From contig NZ_QBAW01000006.1 in NCBI RefSeq assembly GCF_009689985.1, positions 31,002 to 95,001 on the forward strand: a stretch of DNA of 64,000 bases, read 5' to 3'. Below are positions 18,514 to 25,999 of the stretch, piece by piece (the first letter of the stretch is position 1; the number at the start of each line of letters is the position of its first letter). The position numbers and the translations under genes are program-made. Origin of the DNA: Helicobacter pylori (GTDB lineage Bacteria; Campylobacterota; Campylobacteria; Campylobacterales; Helicobacteraceae). Below the pieces are notes generated by a model. It was not told where the DNA came from. It saw nothing but the letters and a program-made list of their open reading frames with translations, and did not search any database.

Positions 18514-19053
18514 CTATTGGAGATCAATACTCACGCTAAATTGCACCAACAACCCTTCATCATCTTTAGAGATTTTTAAAGGCAATTGGCTTTGAGCACT
18601 CGGTAAATACTTGTTGATTAAGGTGAAAAAAAGATAGGTCTTTTCTAATTCGCTCGCTCTGGCCATGATAAAAAATTGGGTTTTTTGAAAGGGGTTTTGA
18701 GAGAGCAAGGGTTTGATTTTATAGGCGTCAAAACATTTTTTTAAAATCTTTTCTAAAATCCGCCTGGACTCTTCATCGTTAAAAATCTTTAATAAGGATT
18801 CGCCTGTTTCTTTTTGATTGCGGTAATTGGTTAGAGCTGTTTCAAAATGCCTTTGCGCGTATTCTAAAACGCTTTTTTTACGATTTTCTTCTAAAAGGAT
18901 TTTTTTCAATTCTAGCATGCTAGGCCATAGAAAATACTCGGTATTCAACCAACCCAATAAGGAAAAAACCCCTAAAAAAACGAGGTTTTTAATGATAAAC
19001 CCCACATCGCCTGATTGCTCTCTGTCTAGGTGTGAAAAATGCAATGGCTTCAT
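18514..19053 (-). CDS. PilO-like bitopic membrane protein
   Basis: A 179-residue protein: a short cytoplasmic head, one membrane helix (about 20-42), a charged coiled coil (about 48-85) and an alpha/beta C-terminal part ending in a strand (LLVQFSVSIDLQ). This is the architecture and size of PilO/GspM. It starts four bases inside the end of the PilN-like gene (ATGA). Sequence similarity to PilO is weak by eye; the assignment depends on topology and on gene order PilM-PilN-PilO. An alternative is an unrelated bitopic scaffold. Confidence 0.5.
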   Translation of the reverse strand: MKPLHFSHLDREQSGDVGFIIKNLVFLGVFSLLGWLNTEYFLWPSMLELKKILLEENRKKSVLEYAQRHFETALTNYRNQKETGESLLKIFNDEESRRILEKILKKCFDAYKIKPLLSQNPFQKTQFFIMARASELEKTYLFFTLINKYLPSAQSQLPLKISKDDEGLLVQFSVSIDLQ

Positions 19054-19583
19054 TTAATAGACTCCGGGTTTTTTATCAGTAAGGAATTAGAAAAGTTGGT
19101 GGAAACAAAATTAAACCACCCATCGCTTAAGGGGAAAAATTCCGCCCTAGAATAATCAAAAATGGGGTTTAGTTTGTTTTGAAACAAAAAATAAAAGGCT
19201 TCTTTAGAAGGGGTTTTACCACTAACCACCACGCTTTGCTGGTCTATTTCAATGCTATTAATAGTAATGAGATCTGGCACAATATTTAAAAGCCCTTGCA
19301 AAACATCTCGTATATCATCATTGTAATTCAAACGCTTTTTGGCTTCTTTAATGAGTTTTAAGGTTTCATCAGTCTTAACCTGCAAGCGGCTGATTTCATG
19401 GCGATAAAGCCTTTCTTGGATCGTCAAATCAGACGCATTGTTTTGAGTGTTTTTAATAGCGTTATGCATAAACCACACTAACCCCCCTATTACTACAAAA
19501 GATAAAAAAATGTAAAAAACCCAAATTTTAGAAAGCTTGCTGATAAGGTGTTTCGCTCTTGGCTCAATGTAGCTAAAACGCAT
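19050..19583 (-). CDS. PilN-like bitopic membrane protein
   Basis: About 177 residues: a basic cytoplasmic head, a membrane helix (about 20-43), a coiled coil, then VLQGLLNIVPDLITINSI followed by EIDQQSVVVSGKTPSKEAF. That last stretch (helix, 'vP..v.i..i', strand, 'v.l.G.a.s') is the hallmark of the PilN periplasmic domain. In type IV pilus and type II secretion systems PilN bridges PilM in the cytoplasm and PilO in the periplasm. The start at 19583 is nine bases after GGAGA; an ATG at 19592 is too close to it. It overlaps the PilM-like gene by 11 bases. Confidence 0.65.
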   Translation of the reverse strand: MRFSYIEPRAKHLISKLSKIWVFYIFLSFVVIGGLVWFMHNAIKNTQNNASDLTIQERLYRHEISRLQVKTDETLKLIKEAKKRLNYNDDIRDVLQGLLNIVPDLITINSIEIDQQSVVVSGKTPSKEAFYFLFQNKLNPIFDYSRAEFFPLSDGWFNFVSTNFSNSLLIKNPESIK

Positions 19584-20553
19584 GCTTTTCATTCTCCATG
19601 CACGCTAAAACATTCAAGCGCTCCACTAAAGAAAAATCAAGCCTATCCACTTCTATCATCAAAGTTTCTTGCAAATGCATTAAGGCTTTTTGGTGGATTT
19701 GACAGCTGTCTAAAACAACCACTTTTTCTACAAAGTCTATATCTCTAGAATGATAGACGCTGCGCAATCCCTCTTGCAAAACGCCTGCAATTAGGGGGAT
19801 ATTCGTCATGCCTTCAATCAAACTATAAGCGTCTTCATTTTTTTCGCTATTATCCTTACTGCTATCTAGGCCTATCGCTTCTTCAAGGCTGTCAATATCT
19901 TCTTGGATTTCACTCAAAAACAAATTCACAGCCTCATTATCCATCTCCATAGAATCCTCTTCCTTGCTCTCTATAAACTCTTCAGGTTGTTCTTCTAAAA
20001 ACACGGATTTGGCTAAAAAAATCTCTTTTTTATCCGCAATCAAAAAATAAAATCTTGAACGCTCCAAAAGCAAATACAACAACGGCTTTTCTTCTAATCT
20101 ATCGTGCACAAAATCATAAATAAGGCTAAAAGGCGAAAACAAAAAATCCACATCCTGGATTTTAAAACGCTTGAAATCTTTTAAAAAATCCTTAGATTCC
20201 ACATAAACGCAATACTTTTGATTGACTTCACAAGCCTGATAATCTTGATTTTCTCGTTTGATTTGTTCAAACGCCTGCTTTTCGCATAAAACCTCTTTAG
20301 CTTTACTCATCGCGCTAAAATAAGTGTAGGGGTATTTTTGGCTATAAGTTCTGGCGATTTTTAAGGCTTGAATGGGGACTTCACCATTTTTAGTCTCCAC
20401 TTTAGTTTCAAAAGTTTTAAAAAATTTCTCTTTAATGCGGTGGTTTTTGATCCTTAAAATTTGAGCGGATAAAAGATTGTGATCCACATTAAAAGAAATA
20501 TACACTTGAGAGCAAAACCTCTCTTTGAACGCTTTTTTTAACCCTTTAAGCAC
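19573..20553 (-). CDS. PilM-like actin-fold protein
   Basis: About 326 residues, cytoplasmic. QVYISFNVDHNLLSAQILR near the start resembles the first beta-hairpin of the PilM/GspL actin-like fold. LLYLLLERSRFYFLIADKKEIFLAKSV in the middle resembles the second such hairpin. Near the C-terminus, VEKVVVLDSCQ takes the place of the 'v..i.LsGG.a' adenosine loop, followed by LMIEVDRLDF like the strand 'lgipV...dp'. The glycine-glycine is gone, so ATP binding is doubtful. An acidic, low-complexity insertion spans about 195-245. I chose the GTG at 20553, preceded by AAAGGGG; the TTG at 20583 has no ribosome site and overlaps lpxJ deeply. Confidence 0.5.
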   Translation of the reverse strand: MLKGLKKAFKERFCSQVYISFNVDHNLLSAQILRIKNHRIKEKFFKTFETKVETKNGEVPIQALKIARTYSQKYPYTYFSAMSKAKEVLCEKQAFEQIKRENQDYQACEVNQKYCVYVESKDFLKDFKRFKIQDVDFLFSPFSLIYDFVHDRLEEKPLLYLLLERSRFYFLIADKKEIFLAKSVFLEEQPEEFIESKEEDSMEMDNEAVNLFLSEIQEDIDSLEEAIGLDSSKDNSEKNEDAYSLIEGMTNIPLIAGVLQEGLRSVYHSRDIDFVEKVVVLDSCQIHQKALMHLQETLMIEVDRLDFSLVERLNVLACMENEKHAF

Positions 20554-21199
20554 CCAAACCCCTTTGAGATTCTTCAAATCCAACAGAATCCATGCGCGTC
20601 TTTAAATATTCTTTAGCCTTTGAAAGCTCCCATTCTTTAGGGATAATCACAGATTCTAGCATGTGATAATGCACTTCGCTAAAAGGCTTAGGGATTTCAA
20701 ATTGATCCCAAGTGTTCAATCGCCATGCGTTTTTACAAACCACCCGACAAGCGCTAATCCCCACGCCTGATTTTTGAGCCAAAGCGATCACCCCATCCGC
20801 TATGCTGTGTCGTGGGCCTTTGGGGCCATCAGGAGTGATAGCGACATCGCAACCTTCTTTCAAACGCTTAAGCCCTTCTATCAAAACCTTAACCCCCCCT
20901 TTTTTGCTAGAACCTCTAATGTTTTTAAAACCAAAGCTTTCAAACAAACCCGCCGCAATAGAGCCGTCAAAATGCTGGCTTGCGATCACATAAACAGAAG
21001 GTTTTTGAAGCCTTAAATACGCAAACCCGATCATGCCAAGCTCCCCATGCCAACAGCTTACAATAAAGGGTTTTTCTTTTAAATTTTGAGCTAAAAAATA
21101 GCGGTTTTTACAAGTTTTATGCAACAACCAAAGGACTCCAAACGCCAAGCGTGGGACAACCTTTAAAACGATATTTTTCCTGAAAAATTTTAAGCTCAA
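20546..21199 (-). CDS. lpxJ: DUF374 lipid A late acyltransferase, LpxJ type
   Basis: A 217-residue protein of the DUF374 acyltransferase family. SCWHGELGMIGFAY (near 49) carries the conserved His, SQHFDGSIAAG the second block, and ITPDGPKGPRH (near 131-141) is the family signature. LpxJ enzymes of Helicobacter and Campylobacter add the secondary acyl chain on the 3' side of lipid A with unusual substrate order. A hydrophobic N-terminal segment anchors it in the inner membrane. The TTG start at 21199 has AAAGGCGAG upstream. It overlaps the PilM-like start by eight bases, so an envelope lipid gene leads the PilM/N/O-like set. Confidence 0.85.
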   Translation of the reverse strand: MSLKFFRKNIVLKVVPRLAFGVLWLLHKTCKNRYFLAQNLKEKPFIVSCWHGELGMIGFAYLRLQKPSVYVIASQHFDGSIAAGLFESFGFKNIRGSSKKGGVKVLIEGLKRLKEGCDVAITPDGPKGPRHSIADGVIALAQKSGVGISACRVVCKNAWRLNTWDQFEIPKPFSEVHYHMLESVIIPKEWELSKAKEYLKTRMDSVGFEESQRGLGA

Positions 21200-21237
21200 T
21201 TCTCGCCTTTAAACCCGCTCTTCATTGGTTATCTTTA

Positions 21238-22551
21238 TTAGTTGCCTTTAGCGGTCGCTATCAAGCGCCCTTTGGAGTGAGAAACAATCTCCACTCTTAC
21301 AAGCTCGCCCGGATTTCTTTTTTCCTTACAAGTTACTTCAATGAATTTCCCCGTATCGCTACGCCCTTCAAAACCCACGATTTGATTATCCATTTCACGC
21401 CTATTTTCCACCAACACCACATGCGTTTTACCCACTTCCAACTTGGCTTTTTCCTCTAAAATTTCTTTGTGCCTGTTTTGCAACCTCTCTAACCTTGAAG
21501 ATGAAACCTCTAATGGCACTCTTTCTTTCCAAGCTCCCGCTTCAGTGAAAGGGCGCGGGGAGTAAATAAAACTATAGAGCGTGTCAAAGCGCACTTTTTC
21601 TAGCACCTCCATCGTGTCTTCAAAATCCTTATCGCTCTCATTAGGAAAGCCCACGATAATATCCGTGCTGATACCCACTTCAGGCACTAAGGCTTTTAAC
21701 CTCTCCACCCTATTTAAAAACCACTCTTTACTATAACCTCTTCGCATCATCTTTAACACCGCGCTAGATCCGCTCTGTAAGGGCATGTGGATACTCTTGC
21801 ACACCTTAGGGTTTTTGGCAAAGCGTTCTAAAAATGCATCATTCATGTGCAAGGGGTGAGGCGAAGTGAATCGTATCCTTTCAATGCCTTGGATTTCGCT
21901 CAATTTATCCAACAAATCGCTAAAATCCACTTTCGCATGCTCGCTACTGAAACGAACGCCGTAATTATTCACATTCTGCCCTAAAAGCATGAGCTCTTTA
22001 GTGCCGTTATTCGCCAATTTCTCAGCTTCTTTTAAAATCAAATCCATAGGGATAGAAATTTCTTTGCCTCTAGTGTGCGGGACAATGCAATAAGCACATT
22101 TCTTATCGCAACCTATAGAGATGTTGAGTAACGATCGGATTTGAGCCTTTTTTTCAAAAAATTCAAACGCATACGCGCTTTCATCGTAATCAATCGCCAC
22201 TTCAACCGCTTTTTCTTTATGGATCACTTGAGAGATTTTAGACACATTCCTAGCCCCTAACACAAAGCTCACGCTTGGGGCTTTTTTCAAAATATCCGCT
22301 CCCATGTGGCTTGCAGTGCACCCGCAAACCCCGATTTTGGCGTTGGGTTTTTTGATTTTAGCGAATTGGCCGATTTCTGAAAACAATTTCCTTTCGGGTT
22401 TTTCGCGTACGCTGCAAGTGTTGATTAAGATCAAATCCGCTGTTTTAGGGTCGCTAGTCTCTTTATAATCCAGTTTGGATAGTTCGCTTAGTAGATGCTC
22501 GCTATCCCTAGAATTCATGGCACAACCCATGGTTTCAATATAAACTTTCAA
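21238..22551 (-). CDS. miaB: tRNA-2-methylthio-N6-isopentenyladenosine synthase MiaB
   Basis: A 437-residue radical-SAM enzyme that methylthiolates i6A37 of tRNAs reading UNN codons. The first cluster uses Cys10 (ETMGCAMN), the Cys in NTCSVR and that in CGCTASH. The radical-SAM motif CDKKCAYC is near residue 145, followed by [10 protein letters not shown]-terminal TRAM domain ([12 protein letters not shown] to [16 protein letters not shown]) completes the usual order. The upstream gene, an Smr-like nuclease, lies nine bases away, so the pair is probably co-transcribed. Confidence 0.95.
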   Translation of the reverse strand: MKVYIETMGCAMNSRDSEHLLSELSKLDYKETSDPKTADLILINTCSVREKPERKLFSEIGQFAKIKKPNAKIGVCGCTASHMGADILKKAPSVSFVLGARNVSKISQVIHKEKAVEVAIDYDESAYAFEFFEKKAQIRSLLNISIGCDKKCAYCIVPHTRGKEISIPMDLILKEAEKLANNGTKELMLLGQNVNNYGVRFSSEHAKVDFSDLLDKLSEIQGIERIRFTSPHPLHMNDAFLERFAKNPKVCKSIHMPLQSGSSAVLKMMRRGYSKEWFLNRVERLKALVPEVGISTDIIVGFPNESDKDFEDTMEVLEKVRFDTLYSFIYSPRPFTEAGAWKERVPLEVSSSRLERLQNRHKEILEEKAKLEVGKTHVVLVENRREMDNQIVGFEGRSDTGKFIEVTCKEKRNPGELVRVEIVSHSKGRLIATAKGN

Positions 22552-22560
22552 TACAAGCCT

Positions 22561-22803
22561 TTAAATAATGTGCAATTCATAAAGAAAATCTTTTTCATCA
22601 GTGCTGACCCTCACCTCATCTAAATAAGCCGTATGGCCTTTTTCTTTGAAAAAATCCACCGCTTTGAGCATGTCTTTATAGGCGTTTGTGGGGGCAAAAT
22701 AGAAAATAGAACGCTTATCTTCACTAAATTTGTGATACAAATCCTCTAATTCCACGCTCTTAGCGTCTGATTTTCTCGTATTCTTGGCTAAAACTAATTT
22801 CAT
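22561..22803 (-). CDS. Smr-like small nuclease (HP0268 type)
   Basis: An 80-residue protein beginning MKLVLAKNTRKSDAK and ending in a beta strand (FLYELHII). It matches the Helicobacter protein HP0268, whose solved structure resembles Smr domains and which has been reported to nick DNA and cleave RNA. The acidic C-terminal segment (YLDEVRVSTDEKD) and the Lys/Asp-rich N-terminus would supply catalytic residues. I start at the ATG at 22803, with AAGGAAAGAG upstream; an in-frame extension to 22836 adds 11 residues without a ribosome site. Confidence 0.85.
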   Translation of the reverse strand: MKLVLAKNTRKSDAKSVELEDLYHKFSEDKRSIFYFAPTNAYKDMLKAVDFFKEKGHTAYLDEVRVSTDEKDFLYELHII

Positions 22804-22863
22804 TGACTCTTTCCTTAATTGATTTAGATTTCCCATTTTAACGCATTCTGTCTTTAAAACAAA

Positions 22864-24093
22864 TTAGATCACTCTTTTCCCCCCTAAAAACAAGCGCTCC
22901 ACTTCTTTAGCATGCAATAAAAATTGCAAAATCGCTTGCTCTTTAATGAATTTTTCATTAAAACCAAACACGCTCAAATCCGCCCTTTTGTTGGCCTCTA
23001 TCTCGCCATTATTTAAAGCTAAAGCTTTAGCCCCATGCCTAGTCGCTCCTAAAAGAGCGATCTTAGTTAATTCTAATAACGGCATGTTATGGGTGAGCAA
23101 GAACGCCCTTAATTCGTCTAAAAGGCTCAGCGAAATGTTAGAACTCAAGCCATCAGTGGCCACACTCACGCTCAAACCGGCTTCTTTAGCTCTCTCTAAA
23201 TCCAACGCTTTCCCACTCAACAAGCGGTTAGAAAAGGGGCATGTGATTAAAAAAGCGTTTTTGACTTGAGATTTAATCCTTTTTAACGCTTCCAAAGAAG
23301 CGAACTGGTTATGCACAAATAAAGTGTGCGTGTCTTTAAACATGTCAATGTAATCGTTCGCGCCCTCATAGAGCGATTTGAAATTAGACTCCTTTAAAAA
23401 ATGCTGGTAAAAATTTTCAAACCACCCTTTAGAATTTTCTACCCATTCTAACTCTTCAAACGATTCTAAAAAATGCGTAGAAAGCAGGCTTTGTGAATCT
23501 TTGGCTAATTGGATGACGCTTAAAGCCATGTCTTTTTGGACCGAATAAGGGGCATGCACAGCCAGAGCCGCTTTAAGCTTTTTGTCTTCCAAATCTTTTA
23601 ATTCCTTAAATTTGGCCTCAAACGCTTTTAGTTTTTCTAAAGAATAGCTACTCCCTAAAAACTCTAAAAACACGACAGCACTCAAGGGGCTTTCTTTTAA
23701 TAAATTAACTTCTATCAGGTGGTTAGAAATCGCTCCCACGCTCCCCACCCCGCTTTTTAATTGCGTAATGATGGCGTTTTGAATAGCCCCTTGGCAATTT
23801 TCTAAAATCGCCCCCCCATTGTTTAACACGCTCCCTAACCAGCCAGAAAAACTCCCGTAATCAAAACTCGCTTTATTGTTGGAAAATTCAAAATGGGTGT
23901 GTGCGTTGATAAAAGCGGGCAACAGAACGGAATTTTCAAAAAACTGCGCCTTTAAGTGGGGGTATTTAAGCGTTAAACTTTTGTAATCGCCCACTTCAAC
24001 AATCTTTTCATCAAAGACCACGCCATAATCTTCTAACACTTCGCATTTTTCATTGCATAAAAAAACTAAAGACGCTCCTATGATTTCTTGCAT
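22864..24093 (-). CDS. mqnX: amidohydrolase, aminofutalosine deaminase (menaquinone pathway)
   Basis: A 409-residue cyclic deaminase of the amidohydrolase superfamily. Metal-site motifs are NAHTHFEFSN (near 64), AVHAPYSV (near 190), STHFLES (near 216) and SVATDGLSSN (near 310). Helicobacter and Campylobacter make menaquinone by the futalosine route, and this subgroup deaminates 6-amino-6-deoxyfutalosine; older annotation calls it chlorohydrolase. The ATG at 24093 has AAGGAG at ideal distance and overlaps the end of the dihydroorotase paralogue by 16 bases. Confidence 0.85.
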   Translation of the reverse strand: MQEIIGASLVFLCNEKCEVLEDYGVVFDEKIVEVGDYKSLTLKYPHLKAQFFENSVLLPAFINAHTHFEFSNNKASFDYGSFSGWLGSVLNNGGAILENCQGAIQNAIITQLKSGVGSVGAISNHLIEVNLLKESPLSAVVFLEFLGSSYSLEKLKAFEAKFKELKDLEDKKLKAALAVHAPYSVQKDMALSVIQLAKDSQSLLSTHFLESFEELEWVENSKGWFENFYQHFLKESNFKSLYEGANDYIDMFKDTHTLFVHNQFASLEALKRIKSQVKNAFLITCPFSNRLLSGKALDLERAKEAGLSVSVATDGLSSNISLSLLDELRAFLLTHNMPLLELTKIALLGATRHGAKALALNNGEIEANKRADLSVFGFNEKFIKEQAILQFLLHAKEVERLFLGGKRVI

Positions 24094-25214
24094 GCATTCT
24101 CCTTAATCAATGTGGTTTGCCCTTTTAAGATCATTCTTTGAACTTCGCCATATAATTCTAAACCATAAAAGGGTGAATTTTGATTATTAACTCTTGTTTG
24201 GGCGTTCAAATCCACAATCATGAGATTGGCTAATTGTTTTTCTTTAACCTCGCCTGCATTGAGTTTTAAAAATCTCGCTTGATTAGTCGCCATGACTTTA
24301 ATGAGCTGTTGGAAGCTGATAACCTTTTTTTGAACTAAAAAAGTATAAGCCACGCTAAAAGCGTCCTCTATGCTCTCACACCCAAAAGCGCTTTCTTCAA
24401 AAAGCTCTGCGTTAGAGTTTTTAAAAACATGAAGGTTTGTGAGCATGGCGATTTCATCATTCTTTAGAGCCTCTTTTAGGGCGTTTTGGCTTTCTTTATC
24501 CCTTAAAGGAGGGGCGATTTTAAATCTGGGTTCATAATCTTCATACACGCTCTCATCTAAAATTAAATGGCTTAAGGGCGTTTGGGCCTGCAGGTGCGCT
24601 CCTAAATTGTTAAAGGCTTTGATGAGTTTGAGCGTGGCGGTGCTATTCACTTTATCCAAAAGCATAGGGGTTTGTAACGCTCTAGAAACTTCCATAAAAC
24701 GCACCAAGCACGTGTTTTCAAACGCATTTTCTACAAAATTCTGCCCCAATTCATAGGCTAATGCCCCACTATTTAGGGCTTCAAAAGAATTTTCTAAAGA
24801 GATTAAAAGAGGCAAGTTGTAGGATTTAGCGTAATGGCTGATGAGTTCTAAAAAAGCGTCAGATTGCACGATTAAAATTTCCCCTCCTTTATTTTTAAGC
24901 GTAGCGATGTCGGCTAGTTGGTTGTTTTTAACCGCCATAATATTTTTAATGCCGCTTTGATCGCAATTAAAAACATTGAGTAACCCTACCCCCCCTTTAA
25001 AAGCCTTTTGTTTTAAATTTTCATAACCCTCCAAACCAGTAACGCTCAAATCAATGAAGCTTGGTAGCACGAATAAATCCGCGCACTCAATCACTTCTTC
25101 ATTTTTAATAGGGCTTAAGTTTTCTTTAATCTCTGCGATGAGGGAATCTTTTAAGCGAATATCCGCTCTTTTTAAAACCTCACCATCATAAAACGAAGCG
25201 TTTTTTAACAGCAT
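24078..25214 (-). CDS. dihydroorotase-like protein without metal-binding histidines (PyrC' type)
   Basis: A 378-residue protein with the dihydroorotase fold. The usual metal motif DxHxH in PGfiDlHvH reads PSFIDLSVTG (51-60): both histidines are replaced, by Ser57 and Thr59. IAPPLRDKESQNALKEAL and ATNQARFLKL are otherwise DHOase-like blocks. Such inactive paralogues (PyrC', PyrX) serve as structural partners of aspartate transcarbamoylase in some bacteria, so a scaffolding role in pyrimidine synthesis is a fair inference; an active pyrC would have to lie elsewhere. The ATG at 25214 follows AGGAGGG; a TTG one codon earlier is possible. Confidence 0.8.
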   Translation of the reverse strand: MLLKNASFYDGEVLKRADIRLKDSLIAEIKENLSPIKNEEVIECADLFVLPSFIDLSVTGLEGYENLKQKAFKGGVGLLNVFNCDQSGIKNIMAVKNNQLADIATLKNKGGEILIVQSDAFLELISHYAKSYNLPLLISLENSFEALNSGALAYELGQNFVENAFENTCLVRFMEVSRALQTPMLLDKVNSTATLKLIKAFNNLGAHLQAQTPLSHLILDESVYEDYEPRFKIAPPLRDKESQNALKEALKNDEIAMLTNLHVFKNSNAELFEESAFGCESIEDAFSVAYTFLVQKKVISFQQLIKVMATNQARFLKLNAGEVKEKQLANLMIVDLNAQTRVNNQNSPFYGLELYGEVQRMILKGQTTLIKENACKKS

Positions 25215-25223
25215 CAAACCCTC

Positions 25224-25946
25224 CTATTTTTGCAAGAAATTTGTCAGGCTTTCTAAAGAGTTTGTCATGATCAATATCCCCATTAAAATAAGCACCAACC
25301 CTGAAACAATTTCAATCGCGCGGTTGTATTTCTTTAAGGATTTTAAAAACAAAAGCGCTCTTTCTAGCATTAAAGCCACTAATAAAAAAGGGATCGCCAA
25401 GCCCACCACAAACACCACCATAAGCATTAAGCCATAAGCGTCCTTACTCGCGCTCATGATCACAATAGAAGTGAATATCGGCCCGATGCATGGCGTCCAG
25501 CCCAAAGCGAAACTCATGCCCAAAAGAAAGGGGTAAAAGCGTTGCATGCTGTTAGATTTGCTCGCTAAACGAACGCTTTGGGTTTTATACAAAAATGCAA
25601 AACGAAACACGCCTAAAAAATGCAAACCAAAAAGGATCACAATCCCCCCAGCAATATAATTCACCCAGGAAAACGAAAAGCTATGGATAAGCTTGGCCAT
25701 AGACATGCCCACGCCCAAAAACACGAGCGAAAACCCCACCACAAACATCAAGGATTTTAAAAAAACCGAAACCCTTTTAGCCTTGCCATCTTTAATATCC
25801 TCTAAAGAAATTTGAGAAATATAAGACATATACGCCGGGATTAAAGGCAACACACAAGGGCTTAAAAAAGTTAAAATCCCGGCTAAAAGCGAAGTTAAAA
25901 GAGGCGCTGTGTCAAAGAGATTAACAAGCGTGTTATCAAACATCAT
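25224..25946 (-). CDS. ccdA: cytochrome c biogenesis protein CcdA/DsbD-like thiol transporter
   Basis: A 240-residue membrane protein with six hydrophobic segments. Two conserved cysteines lie in FLSPCVLPLIPAYMS (near residue 30) and GWTPCIGPIF (near 150), the pair that passes reducing equivalents from cytoplasmic thioredoxin across the inner membrane. The product should keep apocytochrome c thiols reduced in the periplasm. No thioredoxin-like partner is adjacent. It starts at ATG-ATG after AAAAAGGATTGA and is followed nine bases later by the dihydroorotase-like gene. Confidence 0.92.
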   Translation of the reverse strand: MMFDNTLVNLFDTAPLLTSLLAGILTFLSPCVLPLIPAYMSYISQISLEDIKDGKAKRVSVFLKSLMFVVGFSLVFLGVGMSMAKLIHSFSFSWVNYIAGGIVILFGLHFLGVFRFAFLYKTQSVRLASKSNSMQRFYPFLLGMSFALGWTPCIGPIFTSIVIMSASKDAYGLMLMVVFVVGLAIPFLLVALMLERALLFLKSLKKYNRAIEIVSGLVLILMGILIMTNSLESLTNFLQK

Positions 25947-25999
25947 TCAATCCTTTTTTAAAAATAACCATTTCTTATCTTTTTTAGGATAACAAAACC

